A stretch of 64,000 nt of DNA, taken from the NCBI RefSeq assembly GCF_002117935.1, contig NZ_BDJE01000016.1:1-64000 (forward strand), written 5' to 3'. A model generated the notes under the pieces. That model worked only from the letters and a program-made list of their open reading frames with translations. It searched no databases and was not told the DNA's origin. The position numbers and the translations under genes are program-made. The stretch comes from Nocardioides sp. PD653-B2 (GTDB taxonomy: Bacteria; Actinomycetota; Actinomycetes; Propionibacteriales; Nocardioidaceae). Of this stretch, positions 34,269 through 42,667 are shown piece after piece; the stretch's first letter is position 1; every line of letters begins with the position of its first letter.

Positions 34269-35351
34269 TTACGCGGACTGAAGGCGGTCGGTCTTCTCCC
34301 GGACCAGAGGCAGGACCTTCTCACCGAAGACCTGCAGGTCGGGCACCCAGTCGACGAAGGTCATCAGCATGCCCGGAATCTTGAAGTCGCGGTCGACCGA
34401 GACGATCTTCTCCGCCACGGTCTCGTAAGAGCCGTGCAGGACGGGGAAGCTCATGAAGGTCGCATTCCCGACCTCCGGGTTCGCAGTGAGGCCGTCCAGG
34501 AAGTGCTTGCTCGTACCACCGGTCTGCGGGTCCATGGCCGCACTGCCCATGACGTTCATGATCGCTTCGTGGTCGGCGTTCTCGACGAGTTCGTCGACTC
34601 GGGCCTTGGCCTTCTCATCGGTCTCATCCGCGATGATCTGGTACAGCGGCAGCGTCCCGACCTTGCGTCCGGCCTTCTTGGCCAGCTCCTGGACGGGCCG
34701 CGTGATCTGCGGGAGCAGCTCGCGGTCGGCGAAGACGAAGTTGTAGTCCGAGTACTTGGCCGTGTACTCCTGGCCACGTGGGGACTGCCCTGCCGTGACG
34801 ATCGGAATCTCGCGGCCCGGCGTGGGGAACATGGTAGCGTCGTCGAGCTGGAAGAACTCGCCCTGGTAGGTGGCGCGGCCGTCGCGCCACAGGGCGCGCA
34901 TGATCTCGACGTACTCGGCGGCATAGTCGTAGCGGCGGTGGTAGTAGTCGTCGCCCGGCCACAGACCCATGGGGTCGTACTCAGGCCGGTTCCAGCCGGT
35001 GACGAGGTTCACGCCGGCCCGGCCGTTGGAGATGTCGTTGAAGGTGGCGATCTGACGGGCCGCGACGACCGGGTGGATACCGAGAACCGGCACGGTGGCA
35101 TACAGCTCGATCTCGCTGGTCTTGGCCGCCAGGCCGGACGCCAGGTTGATGGAGTCGAGGCAGCCGTCCCAATAGCCGGTCGACCCGCCGAACCCGCGGT
35201 ACTTGATCATCGAAAGGATGAAGTCGAGCCCCAGCCTCTCCGCCTCCTGGGTGATATCCAACATGTACTGGAATGACGGCTCGAACTGAGGGGCGGCATT
35301 CGACAGAAGGTAGCCGTTCTGGCCGTTCGGGAGGAAAACGCCAAGCTTCAT
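34269..35351 (-). CDS. RutA-like flavin-dependent monooxygenase
   Basis: A 360-residue luciferase-like enzyme that closely follows pyrimidine oxygenase RutA: MKLGVFLPNGQNGYLLS at the start, FILSMIKYRGFGGSTGYWD, then GRAGVNLVTGWNRPEYDPMG with LWPGDDYYHRRYDYAAEYVE. RutA opens uracil using FMNH2 and O2. Because RutB, RutC and RutD homologues are not seen here, the substrate may be another cyclic amide or heterocycle. ATG at 35351 with GGAG upstream. Two flavin reductases lie downstream. Confidence 0.85.
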   Translation of the reverse strand: MKLGVFLPNGQNGYLLSNAAPQFEPSFQYMLDITQEAERLGLDFILSMIKYRGFGGSTGYWDGCLDSINLASGLAAKTSEIELYATVPVLGIHPVVAARQIATFNDISNGRAGVNLVTGWNRPEYDPMGLWPGDDYYHRRYDYAAEYVEIMRALWRDGRATYQGEFFQLDDATMFPTPGREIPIVTAGQSPRGQEYTAKYSDYNFVFADRELLPQITRPVQELAKKAGRKVGTLPLYQIIADETDEKAKARVDELVENADHEAIMNVMGSAAMDPQTGGTSKHFLDGLTANPEVGNATFMSFPVLHGSYETVAEKIVSVDRDFKIPGMLMTFVDWVPDLQVFGEKVLPLVREKTDRLQSA

Positions 35352-35672
35352 TGTTGTCTCCGATGCTAGGAATGGAAAGCCTGGCTGAATGCACCAGTCT
35401 TCCGTGTCGGGCGGGTAGGTCATTTGATGAGGATTCGATCCGAGTGGTGCAGGTCGACCAGTCGATCTGGGCACTGCACGGCATACGATCTGTGCGGCAG
35501 AACGCCGCGGGGCCCGGGCGACAGAACATGGCCCCGCGATCGGGCGGACCTGATGGCGCCTACTGGCGGGAAAGCACCGAACCCGGCACGCTCGCGGTCA
35601 CCGGGCCCTGATTCTCGTCAGCACGGCTCGTCGCCAGAACCGCCACTCAGGCGTCCGGATCGGACACGTTGC
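35352..35672. other. Upstream region of the RutA-like gene
   Basis: About 320 bases between the antibiotic-biosynthesis-monooxygenase-type gene and the RutA-like gene. It should carry the RutA-like promoter. I see no gene, clear operator or terminator in it. Confidence 0.5.
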
Positions 35673-35993
35673 TCAATCGGTCTGCAGCGCACCCGCCTCG
35701 TCCCAATCGTCACCCTCGACCTGGCGGCTGATGATCTTCGGCGTCGAGGCCAGCACGGACTGCATGGCCTCGAGTCCGGTCGCGAAGTGGCCACTGGTCG
35801 CGTGGGCCTCGTAGGTGCCGTCTCTGTACGCCTCGACCAGGACGAACTCGTTCGGGTCCTCGACGCTTCGTGACCATTCGAACCACAGATTCCCCTCCTC
35901 GGCGCGGGTGGCCCTGGTGTAATCGCCGACGAGATCCATGAAACCGTCTGCGTGCTCCGGCTTGACCTTGAGTTTCACGACCATAAAGATCAT
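35673..35993 (-). CDS. Antibiotic biosynthesis monooxygenase (ABM) domain protein
   Basis: A 106-residue ferredoxin-like dimeric alpha-beta barrel protein: VVKLKVKPEHADGFMDLVGDY, EEGNLWFEWSRSVEDPNEFVL, YRDGTYEAHATSGHF. ABM proteins act as small cofactor-free oxygenases or as binding proteins. It lies upstream of the RutA-like gene on the same strand, with a wide gap. Alternative starts at residues 1 and 4 (MIFMVV). Confidence 0.85.
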   Translation of the reverse strand: MIFMVVKLKVKPEHADGFMDLVGDYTRATRAEEGNLWFEWSRSVEDPNEFVLVEAYRDGTYEAHATSGHFATGLEAMQSVLASTPKIISRQVEGDDWDEAGALQTD

Positions 35994-36412
35994 TGGTAGT
36001 CACGGGCATACGGTGCCGTTGCCGGTCCGCCTGCCATTCCCCTTTCAATCGTCGTCCATGAATTCGTGCCCGGCACAACGGCAATTTCTGCACGGCTCGG
36101 CCGCCCCACGGGGCGGTGGAGATCCGGCCGGTTTCACCAGGCGCTGGAAAAGTCGGCGCGCCGCGAGCGAAACAGGTCCGGGGCCCGTCACCGGCGGCAC
36201 CGTAGAAATTACGGTGGTCTGGGGGCCCCCGCCATCCTGCAATCGAAGGATTCGGTCGCCGCTCGGCCCGTCACTCACCTTTGTGGTGACGACGTCCTGG
36301 TCGCTCCACACCCCGGGATACCCACCACCCAGGGGATCCAGCCACTGGCAGGGGCGGCAGGGCAGGCCCGGTTCCGGGTCTGCCGATCAGCTGGGGCGCT
36401 GAGAGCGCACGT
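35994..36412. other. Intergenic region with small dyads
   Basis: About 420 bases between the hybrid kinase stop and the ABM gene. It contains a hairpin (caccgta-gaaat-tacggtg, 36198-36216), a perfect gggggccccc palindrome (36221-36230) and the dyad atcctgcaatcgaaggat (36234-36251), which recurs at 45876. No gene is recognisable. Confidence 0.55.
36234..36251. promoter_or_regulatory. Operator-like dyad, copy 1
   Basis: atcctgcaatcgaaggat is an 18-base imperfect palindrome with ATCCT/AGGAT arms. It lies about 240 bases upstream of the ABM gene. It differs at two positions from the dyad at 45876-45893 upstream of the TorT-like transporter operon. A shared regulator site is possible. Confidence 0.4.
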
Positions 36413-38314
36413 TCAGTTCGGACCCGGTCCGACTGCTGCCCGGACAGACCTCAGGAAGGAACGGATGTCGAGCGGTTTGGTGACGTAGTCCGTGGCTCCG
36501 GCGGCGCGCAGCCGATCGACCTGGGACGGGGTCGCGTCTGCGGACAAGATGAGCACGGGGATGTCTCGGGTGCGCTCATCAGCCTGCAGCCGGCGGAGCA
36601 CCTCGTCGCCATCCATGTCCGGAAGGTGAAGGTCCAACAGGACCAGGTCTGGCTGGTACAAGGTGGCGAACTCGACTCCGAGCCCTCCCTGCATGGCCGG
36701 TATGAGGGTGGGATCGCCATGCTGCTCGAGGATGCGCTTCACGAGCTCGAGATTGGCGAGGTTGTCCTCGATGTACACGATGGTGAGGGTGTGCAGGTCC
36801 AGCCGCTCCTCAACCGGTGGCTCGACAGCCGGCGAAACAATTCGGTCACTCACGCTGTCCGCGCTGGAGATCCGGACGTCCACGTAGAACACGCTGCCCC
36901 GACCTGGCACGGTGCGTTCCACGCCGATGGCGCCGCCCATCGCCTCGATCATGCTCCGCGAGAGGGCGAGTCCCAGGCCGGTGCCCTCGATGTCCCCGGC
37001 GCTGATCCCCAACCGGTCGAAAGGCGTGAAGACTCGCTCGACGTTACGAGGGGCTATTCCGAACCCTGTGTCCATGATTCGATATCGCAGCCGATCTTCC
37101 AGGACGTCGGCGGTGACGGTGATCGTGCCGTTGTCGACGTTGTACTTGACGGCGTTCGTCAGCACGTTCAGCAGCACCTGCGTGAGCCTTTGGTGATCGG
37201 CCCATACGAATCGGTGAACCGCGCCATGCAGGTCCCGCGCCAGCTCGATTCCCCGTTCGGCAGCGAGGGGCCCCACCAGCTCCATCGCCTCGATCAACGG
37301 ATCGCAGGCTGGCACCGTCTCGACTGACGTCGCCTCGACTCCGGACTCGATCCTGGAGATCTCGAGAACCTCGTTGATCAGGGCGAGCAGATGCCGGCTG
37401 GCGCGTAGGACGTGCTGGACACTGTCGGCGTCCTCGACACTGAGGTCCGCCGTCCGGACCAGCTGCGCGAAGCCGATGATGGAGTTCAGCGGGGTGCGGA
37501 GCTCGTGGCTCATGCGTGACAAGAACTCGCTCTTGGCCTGGTTCGCTCGCTCGGCCTCCTCCATCGCCCTGCGGACGAGCGCCTCAGTCCGGTTGCGGTC
37601 GCTGATGTCGGTCGAGATGCCGCCGACGGCGTACGGGGTGCCGTCCTCGTCGTACAGGGGGAACTTGAGCGTGAGCCACATCCCTGTCCCGGTCTCGGCG
37701 CTGGGGATCGGCTCCTCGAACTCCATCGGGCGGCCCGCCTCCACGACGACACGGTCGTTCGCGGAGTACACGGCCGCGATGTCGTGCGGCCACAGCGAGA
37801 AGTCGTCGTTCCCCAAGACCGTCTCGCGTGGGATCTGCAGCATGTTCTCGTAGGCACGATTGAGCCAGAGGTACGTTCCGTCGGCTGCTTTGAGGTAGAT
37901 CAAGGCGTTGACGTTGTCGACGATGTCCTCGAGCCGTTTCGCGCTCTCCCGCAGGGCTCGCTCCGCGTCGGACCGGCTGCTGAGGTCATCCACGAGGACC
38001 ACCAGGCAGCCGCTTCCCCCGGGATGAACCATGGGTGATCCGATCAGAGAGACTTCCTGGGAGCCACCCGCCCGCAGCGCCAGAGTGCCCTCGAAGGCGC
38101 GTGCCGCCCCAGCCTCGCGCGCCAAGGTGGCGAAGTCGGTCCCCGGCAGAACCTGCTGCAGAAGGCTGCCGACGACATCACCCTTCTCGACACCCATCCG
38201 CCTGGCCAACGCGCGGTTCACCTGGACGACCCGAGGGCCTCCGTTGGCCTGTTCATCCACGACCAGGGCCGAAATCGGCAGGTGGTCGAACGCCCAGGCC
38301 GCCATCTCGGTCAC
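36413..38314 (-). CDS. Soluble PAS-PAS hybrid histidine kinase
   Basis: A 633-residue kinase with no membrane segment. Domains: PAS (about 8-110), PAS/PAC (125-245, with YLKAADGTYLWLNRAYENML), HisKA (260-325, MSHELRTPLNSI), HATPase_c (370-485, with NVLTNAVKYN, DTGFGIAP and GTGLGLALSR) and a C-terminal receiver (about 510-630, with DLVLLDLHLPDMDG and a conserved TKP). It should sense a cytoplasmic signal. The GTG at 38314 follows GGGAGGAG. It is divergent from the NarL-type regulator gene, its likely partner. Confidence 0.93.
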   Translation of the reverse strand: MTEMAAWAFDHLPISALVVDEQANGGPRVVQVNRALARRMGVEKGDVVGSLLQQVLPGTDFATLAREAGAARAFEGTLALRAGGSQEVSLIGSPMVHPGGSGCLVVLVDDLSSRSDAERALRESAKRLEDIVDNVNALIYLKAADGTYLWLNRAYENMLQIPRETVLGNDDFSLWPHDIAAVYSANDRVVVEAGRPMEFEEPIPSAETGTGMWLTLKFPLYDEDGTPYAVGGISTDISDRNRTEALVRRAMEEAERANQAKSEFLSRMSHELRTPLNSIIGFAQLVRTADLSVEDADSVQHVLRASRHLLALINEVLEISRIESGVEATSVETVPACDPLIEAMELVGPLAAERGIELARDLHGAVHRFVWADHQRLTQVLLNVLTNAVKYNVDNGTITVTADVLEDRLRYRIMDTGFGIAPRNVERVFTPFDRLGISAGDIEGTGLGLALSRSMIEAMGGAIGVERTVPGRGSVFYVDVRISSADSVSDRIVSPAVEPPVEERLDLHTLTIVYIEDNLANLELVKRILEQHGDPTLIPAMQGGLGVEFATLYQPDLVLLDLHLPDMDGDEVLRRLQADERTRDIPVLILSADATPSQVDRLRAAGATDYVTKPLDIRSFLRSVRAAVGPGPN

Positions 38315-38532
38315 CGAGTCTCCTCCCTGCCCGCTCGAGTCCCAGCCCGGTCACGTCATCGCCGAGCATCCTAATCCGGCCGAGCATGAACGGGCCGCCC
38401 TGCTCGGTAGACGGCGCACGCGGCTGGCTGCGCGCCGTGGCACCGACCGTTGAGCGTTGCACGACGCCTCGGTGCGGGCGGCGAACTGAGCCGTCATAGG
38501 ATGGGGCCTCGCGCCGGGGAATGGAGATACGA

Positions 38533-39207
38533 ATGGTCACGTCACCGCCCGGGGCCCGCCCAGGTGGTCAAGTGGTAACCGTTGTCATCGCGGACGACCA
38601 TCCGGTGTACCGGGAGGGCCTGGCACACGCACTTGCCGCGAAGCCCGACATCCAGGTGCTCGGACAAGCGGGCGACGGACTCGAGGCACTGGATCTGGTG
38701 CGGGACCTCGAGCCAGACATCGCCCTGGTCGACCTGCGGCTGCCGTCGCTCGACGGGATCGCGATAGCTGAGGCTGTCACGTCCCAGGCGTCACCCACCC
38801 TCGTCGTGATCGTCTCGGCATACGAAGACACCGACACGATGTACCGGGCCTTCGATGCGGGTGCGAAGGCCTACCTCACCAAGTTGGCCTCTCCCCAGAC
38901 CGTGTACGACGCGGCGATGGCTGTGCTCGGCGGCGAGATCATCTTCCCCGAGTCAGTGAGGCCGGGGCTGACGGATTCTGCGCGCGCTCTGCGCAGGCGC
39001 GCCGTCTCCTCGGGAACCCTCACCGCGCGCGAACGCGAGGTGCTCACCTTGATCGCCCAAGGTCGGTCCGCTCCGGAGATCGCGGAGCACCTGTTCCTCG
39101 GAGTCACGACCGTCAGAACCCACCTGCAGCACATCTACGACAAGCTCGGCGTCTCGGAGCGGGCTTCCGCCGTTGCAGTGGCAGCCCGTCGGGGTCTTCT
39201 GGAGTAG
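38533..39207 (+). CDS. NarL/FixJ-family response regulator
   Basis: A 224-residue regulator. The receiver domain (about 10-130) has VVIADDHPVYREGL, the phospho-acceptor in DIALVDLRLPSLDG, and a TK pair. The LuxR-type HTH (155-220) has LTAREREVLTLIAQGRSAPE and GVTTVRTHLQHIYDKLG. I chose the ATG at 38533 (MVTSPPGA) because GGAG lies six bases upstream; an ATG at 38521 is the alternative. It is divergent from the hybrid kinase gene and convergent with the carbon-nitrogen hydrolase gene. Confidence 0.93.
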   Translation: MVTSPPGARPGGQVVTVVIADDHPVYREGLAHALAAKPDIQVLGQAGDGLEALDLVRDLEPDIALVDLRLPSLDGIAIAEAVTSQASPTLVVIVSAYEDTDTMYRAFDAGAKAYLTKLASPQTVYDAAMAVLGGEIIFPESVRPGLTDSARALRRRAVSSGTLTAREREVLTLIAQGRSAPEIAEHLFLGVTTVRTHLQHIYDKLGVSERASAVAVAARRGLLE

Positions 39208-39265
39208 CCGGCCGGGTCGACGTCGGTCAGCTACTGCCCCTGCGGCGATGGCCCACGAGGCGGCT

Positions 39266-40081
39266 TCACAGCCGTCGGTCAGGCAGGACCGGGAAGGCAT
39301 CACGAAATTCCTCGACCCGCGTGAGATCGATGTCGACGCTCAGCACCTCTTCGCCATCGCCGGCCTGGGCGATCACCCGACCCGTTGGGTCGACCACCTG
39401 ACTGTGCCCACCCATGTCGACGCCGCCGTGCCGTCCTGCGGTGTTCGCCTGGACCACGTACGCCTGATTTTCCAGCGCCCGGGCCCGGCCCAGCAGCTCC
39501 CAGTGGTCGCGCCGGGCAGCCGGCCACGCGGCCGGCACCACGAAGATCTCGGCACCCAGGTCGACCAGGGTGCGGAACAGCTCCGGGAAGCGGAGGTCGT
39601 AGCAGGTCGCGAGACCAGCCGTGCCCTGCGACAGCTCCATGGTCGTCGGCGTGTCGCCCGCCTCGAGGAGCTGCGGCTCGCCCTCTCCGAACCCGAACCG
39701 GTGGATCTTGCGGTACGCCGTGGTCAGCCTGCCGTCGCGGCCGAAGACGAGCGAGGTGTTCCACAGTCCGCGGCCCGAAGGTCCGGGTGGCTGACCCTCG
39801 GCGACCCGCTCGATCACGGAGCCGGCGTGCAGCACGCAGTCCAACTCCGCCGCCAGCTCACCCAGCGACAGCACCAGGTCGCCGTCCAGGCGGACGGCGT
39901 CACGCGCCCAGCTCTCAGGTGAGAACGCACCGTGCGCCCACAGCTCGGGCAGCACCACGAGATCGGCGCCGCGTTGCGCTCGCACCAGGGCGCTGACACG
40001 CTCCAGCCGCACGTCCGGGTCCTCCGCGTCGTCATAGGCGACTTGGAGGACCCGCACGCGGACCAGCCGGGACGAGGCCAT
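39266..40081 (-). CDS. Carbon-nitrogen hydrolase (nitrilase superfamily)
   Basis: A 271-residue amidase-type enzyme with the full Glu-Lys-Cys triad: E in VVLPELWAHGAF, K in YRKIHRFGFGEGE and C in LATCYDLRFPELFR. The last block and overall length resemble omega-amidase/NIT2-type or carbamoyl-putrescine amidase-type enzymes. Expected reaction: hydrolysis of an amide or N-carbamoyl group. The ATG at 40081 is three bases after the cyclase stop; a GTG at 40087 overlapping that stop is an alternative. It is the last gene of the transporter-cyclase operon. Confidence 0.92.
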   Translation of the reverse strand: MASSRLVRVRVLQVAYDDAEDPDVRLERVSALVRAQRGADLVVLPELWAHGAFSPESWARDAVRLDGDLVLSLGELAAELDCVLHAGSVIERVAEGQPPGPSGRGLWNTSLVFGRDGRLTTAYRKIHRFGFGEGEPQLLEAGDTPTTMELSQGTAGLATCYDLRFPELFRTLVDLGAEIFVVPAAWPAARRDHWELLGRARALENQAYVVQANTAGRHGGVDMGGHSQVVDPTGRVIAQAGDGEEVLSVDIDLTRVEEFRDAFPVLPDRRL

Positions 40082-40083
40082 CC

Positions 40084-41025
40084 TCACGCCCGCAGGGGAA
40101 GTGCCAGGGGCCGCAGCGGGGAGCCGGTGGCTCCGCGGAGCCGGATCGGCGCAGCGATCAGGGCGAACTCGTTGACGCCGTCCCTGGCGAGCTCTTCGAG
40201 GTTGCACAGCTCCATCATCGGAACACCCGCCTCGGCGAGAAAGTGACAGTGGCCGGGCAGCCAGTTGTCCTCGTGCTGCGAGGGTCCCACCTCGACGCAC
40301 TCCTGGTCAGAGGCGATCACGCTGATGCCCTGGCCGGTGATCCATCGGGCCGCCTCCAGGCTGAGCCCCGGAGGGTTGCCCAGGACCTTGCTGCCCTCAG
40401 GCCAGTACCGCATGCGACCGGTCCGGATGAACGCGACGTCGCCCGCCTCGATGGTCAGACCCACACGCTCCAGGGCTGCCTGGCAGTCCTCGATGGTGAT
40501 CGCGTAGGAGTCCGGGAGGCAGTCGACACCGTGCGTCGTGGCGACGTCGACAAGGACGCCCCGGGTGATCATCGGAGGGATCACCTCCGCCCCGCCCTTG
40601 TTCCAGTGCCGGCTGCCGAGGTGCTCTTCGGGAGTGAATCCGTTGTAGATCTTGCCGTCGACGCCGAAGTGGTTGAGCGCGTCGATGTGTGTCCCGGTGT
40701 GGGTGTACATGAAGATGACGTCGCCCGAGTAGCAGACGTGGCGGTTGACCTCCTCCCCCGCGCCGTTCAGGTTGTCGACCGCCGTACCGCCCGGGTGGTG
40801 GCTCATGTAGATCTGGTACGACGGGTCGCCGGCCGCCTGGAAGCTCGGCATGCCCACGAAGTAGTCGATGCTCAGGTCGTACACCGTCGAGGCGTCCGCC
40901 CGGGCGAGCACGTCGGCGCGCGTGACCTCGCTCAGGCTGTTCAGAGCACCGAGCTGGTCGTCGGGCCCGTAGGGACTCTGGCCGACCTTGATGTCGGCGC
41001 GGCGGGAGGGGGCCGTCTGCGTCAC
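40084..41025 (-). CDS. Cyclase family protein (kynurenine-formamidase-like)
   Basis: A 313-residue metal hydrolase of the cyclase (PF04199) family. The key HxGTHxDxxxH motif is present as HTGTHIDALNHF (about residues 110-121). Family members hydrolyse formamides, cyclic imides or similar bonds. The GTG start overlaps the Dabb gene stop. With the adjacent amidase, it suggests opening and further breakdown of a cyclic or acyl amide. Confidence 0.9.
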   Translation of the reverse strand: MTQTAPSRRADIKVGQSPYGPDDQLGALNSLSEVTRADVLARADASTVYDLSIDYFVGMPSFQAAGDPSYQIYMSHHPGGTAVDNLNGAGEEVNRHVCYSGDVIFMYTHTGTHIDALNHFGVDGKIYNGFTPEEHLGSRHWNKGGAEVIPPMITRGVLVDVATTHGVDCLPDSYAITIEDCQAALERVGLTIEAGDVAFIRTGRMRYWPEGSKVLGNPPGLSLEAARWITGQGISVIASDQECVEVGPSQHEDNWLPGHCHFLAEAGVPMMELCNLEELARDGVNEFALIAAPIRLRGATGSPLRPLALPLRA

Positions 41026-41321
41026 TGCTGAACCCTCACGAAGTCGACGACGGCCCGCTCCTTGAGCATGGGCAGCAGCTTCTGGACGAGGTCCCCGTGC
41101 TTCGGGTGGTTCGAGTAGTCGTCCAGGTCCTCCCACGTTTCGAAGTCGGAGATGAGGACGCCGTCCCACGGGTCGCCGTTGTCATTCGGCTCACCGGTGT
41201 GCGCGCCGATCTCCAGGTACTTGATCATGTCGACCTCGGCTGAGAAGTCATTGAGAAGCTGGATGACCTTGTCCCCGTCGTGACCGTCGGCCACCTTCCA
41301 GGTGAAGACATGGCGGATCAT
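41022..41321 (-). CDS. Dabb family (stress-responsive alpha-beta barrel) protein
   Basis: A 99-residue protein of the Dabb fold: MIRHVFTWKVADGHDG at the start, then the KYLEIGAHTGEPNDNGDPWDGVLISDFETWEDLDDYSNHP stretch around residues 35-75 and KLLPMLKERAVVDF. Dabb proteins can be cyclases/isomerases or binding proteins in catabolic clusters. ATG at 41321 with AGGACG upstream. A gap of about 275 bases separates it from the ABC permease gene. Confidence 0.85.
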   Translation of the reverse strand: MIRHVFTWKVADGHDGDKVIQLLNDFSAEVDMIKYLEIGAHTGEPNDNGDPWDGVLISDFETWEDLDDYSNHPKHGDLVQKLLPMLKERAVVDFVRVQQ

Positions 41322-41596
41322 TTGTTCGTCCTTTCGTTCGCGTGGAGCGCTTGGGATTTGGGGTTTGGTTCTCGGTGGTGGGACTGCGCGTCCCGACGCC
41401 GCAGACGCGTCGTGCCGGGCGCGCACAGCACGAGCGCGCGCGGGGACATCAGCTCGACGTTGCGCCGAGCTGGTTCACCCGGGTGTTGTTCGCGTCGATC
41501 GGCGACGCGGCGGGTGCTGCGAGGTTCGGAAATGAACGACGTCAGACGATAGGGCGTGCCCTCATCTCACACCCGGAGCGGACGGCTCCCCTCCCA

Positions 41597-42667
41597 TCAC
41601 GTGTTGCCTTTGAGGAGGGAAGCGGCGAGCCGCGAGCGGAGCCGGTCGGCGACCACCGCCACCGCGAGGACGACTCCGAGGACGATCATCTCGTAGTACG
41701 ACTCGATCCTGGCCAGGTTCATGCCGTTGGTGACGACGCCGATGAAGATCGCGCCCAACACCGCGTTCAAGACATTGCCCGAACCACCACGCAGGCTGAC
41801 TCCCCCGATCACCGCGGCCGCGATCGTCTGGAGCGGTAGGTCGGCGCCGATGTTGGCCTCTCCCGTCTGGAGGCGAGCCGTGAGCAGCAGAGCGCCCACC
41901 GACACGAGCAGGCCGGATGTCACGTAGGCCAGGGCCATCGTCCGGCCGGGACTGATGCCCGAGAGCCGGGCCGCGTGCGGATTGGAGCCGACGGCGTAGA
42001 TGCTCCGGCCCGGGGTCGTCCAGCGCAGGAGAGCCCACAGCGACAGCGCCGCTCCCGCGGCGATCCACACCGGCGTGGCGATCCCCCACCACGCCGAGTA
42101 TCCGAACAGGTCGCTGAACTCCGGGGGCAGTCCGCTGACGGGAAGCCCACCGGTGACCTTGAGCGCAACTCCCGTGAACACTGAGGCGGTCGCCAGTGTC
42201 ATGATGAACGGATTGATGTGCAGGAGGCCTACTCCGAGCGCGTTCACCGCGCCCGCCCCCACGCCGGTGAGCAGACCGACCAGGACACCGACGAGGATCG
42301 CCGTCGAGGGGCTCGAACCGGCGGCGAGCCGGTCCGCCATGGCGGTCGCACTGGCAACTGAGACCAGTGCGGTGATCGCCCCGACCGAGAGATCGAAGCC
42401 GCCCGCGACGAGGACGACGAACTGCGCGAGTACCACGATGGCGACAAAGGAGTACTGCCGCAATCCGGTTTGCAGGTTCTCCACCGTGAAGAAGGCGGGT
42501 GAGAGGCTGGAGAAGACAACGAGCGCGATCACCAGAAGAATGGGAAGCGCCCCGACGCTCACGAACAGTCGCGCTGCGACACCCGCGATGCCCAGGCGCT
42601 GCCCGGCCGGTCCGGGCTCCGCCTTCGTCGGGTCCGTCGCGCTCCCCCCGCTCAACAGTTGCGTCAT
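41597..42667 (-). CDS. ABC transporter permease (RbsC/monosaccharide type)
   Basis: A 356-residue permease with about ten membrane segments. It has the RbsC family marks VVLAQFVVLVAGGFDLSVGAI near residue 85 and GVSLRGGSGNVLNAVLGAIF near 290. It is translated with the ATPase gene (one-base overlap at 42667). The family carries sugars but also autoinducer-2 and other polar compounds; the odd binding protein of this operon argues against a plain sugar. Confidence 0.93.
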   Translation of the reverse strand: MTQLLSGGSATDPTKAEPGPAGQRLGIAGVAARLFVSVGALPILLVIALVVFSSLSPAFFTVENLQTGLRQYSFVAIVVLAQFVVLVAGGFDLSVGAITALVSVASATAMADRLAAGSSPSTAILVGVLVGLLTGVGAGAVNALGVGLLHINPFIMTLATASVFTGVALKVTGGLPVSGLPPEFSDLFGYSAWWGIATPVWIAAGAALSLWALLRWTTPGRSIYAVGSNPHAARLSGISPGRTMALAYVTSGLLVSVGALLLTARLQTGEANIGADLPLQTIAAAVIGGVSLRGGSGNVLNAVLGAIFIGVVTNGMNLARIESYYEMIVLGVVLAVAVVADRLRSRLAASLLKGNT

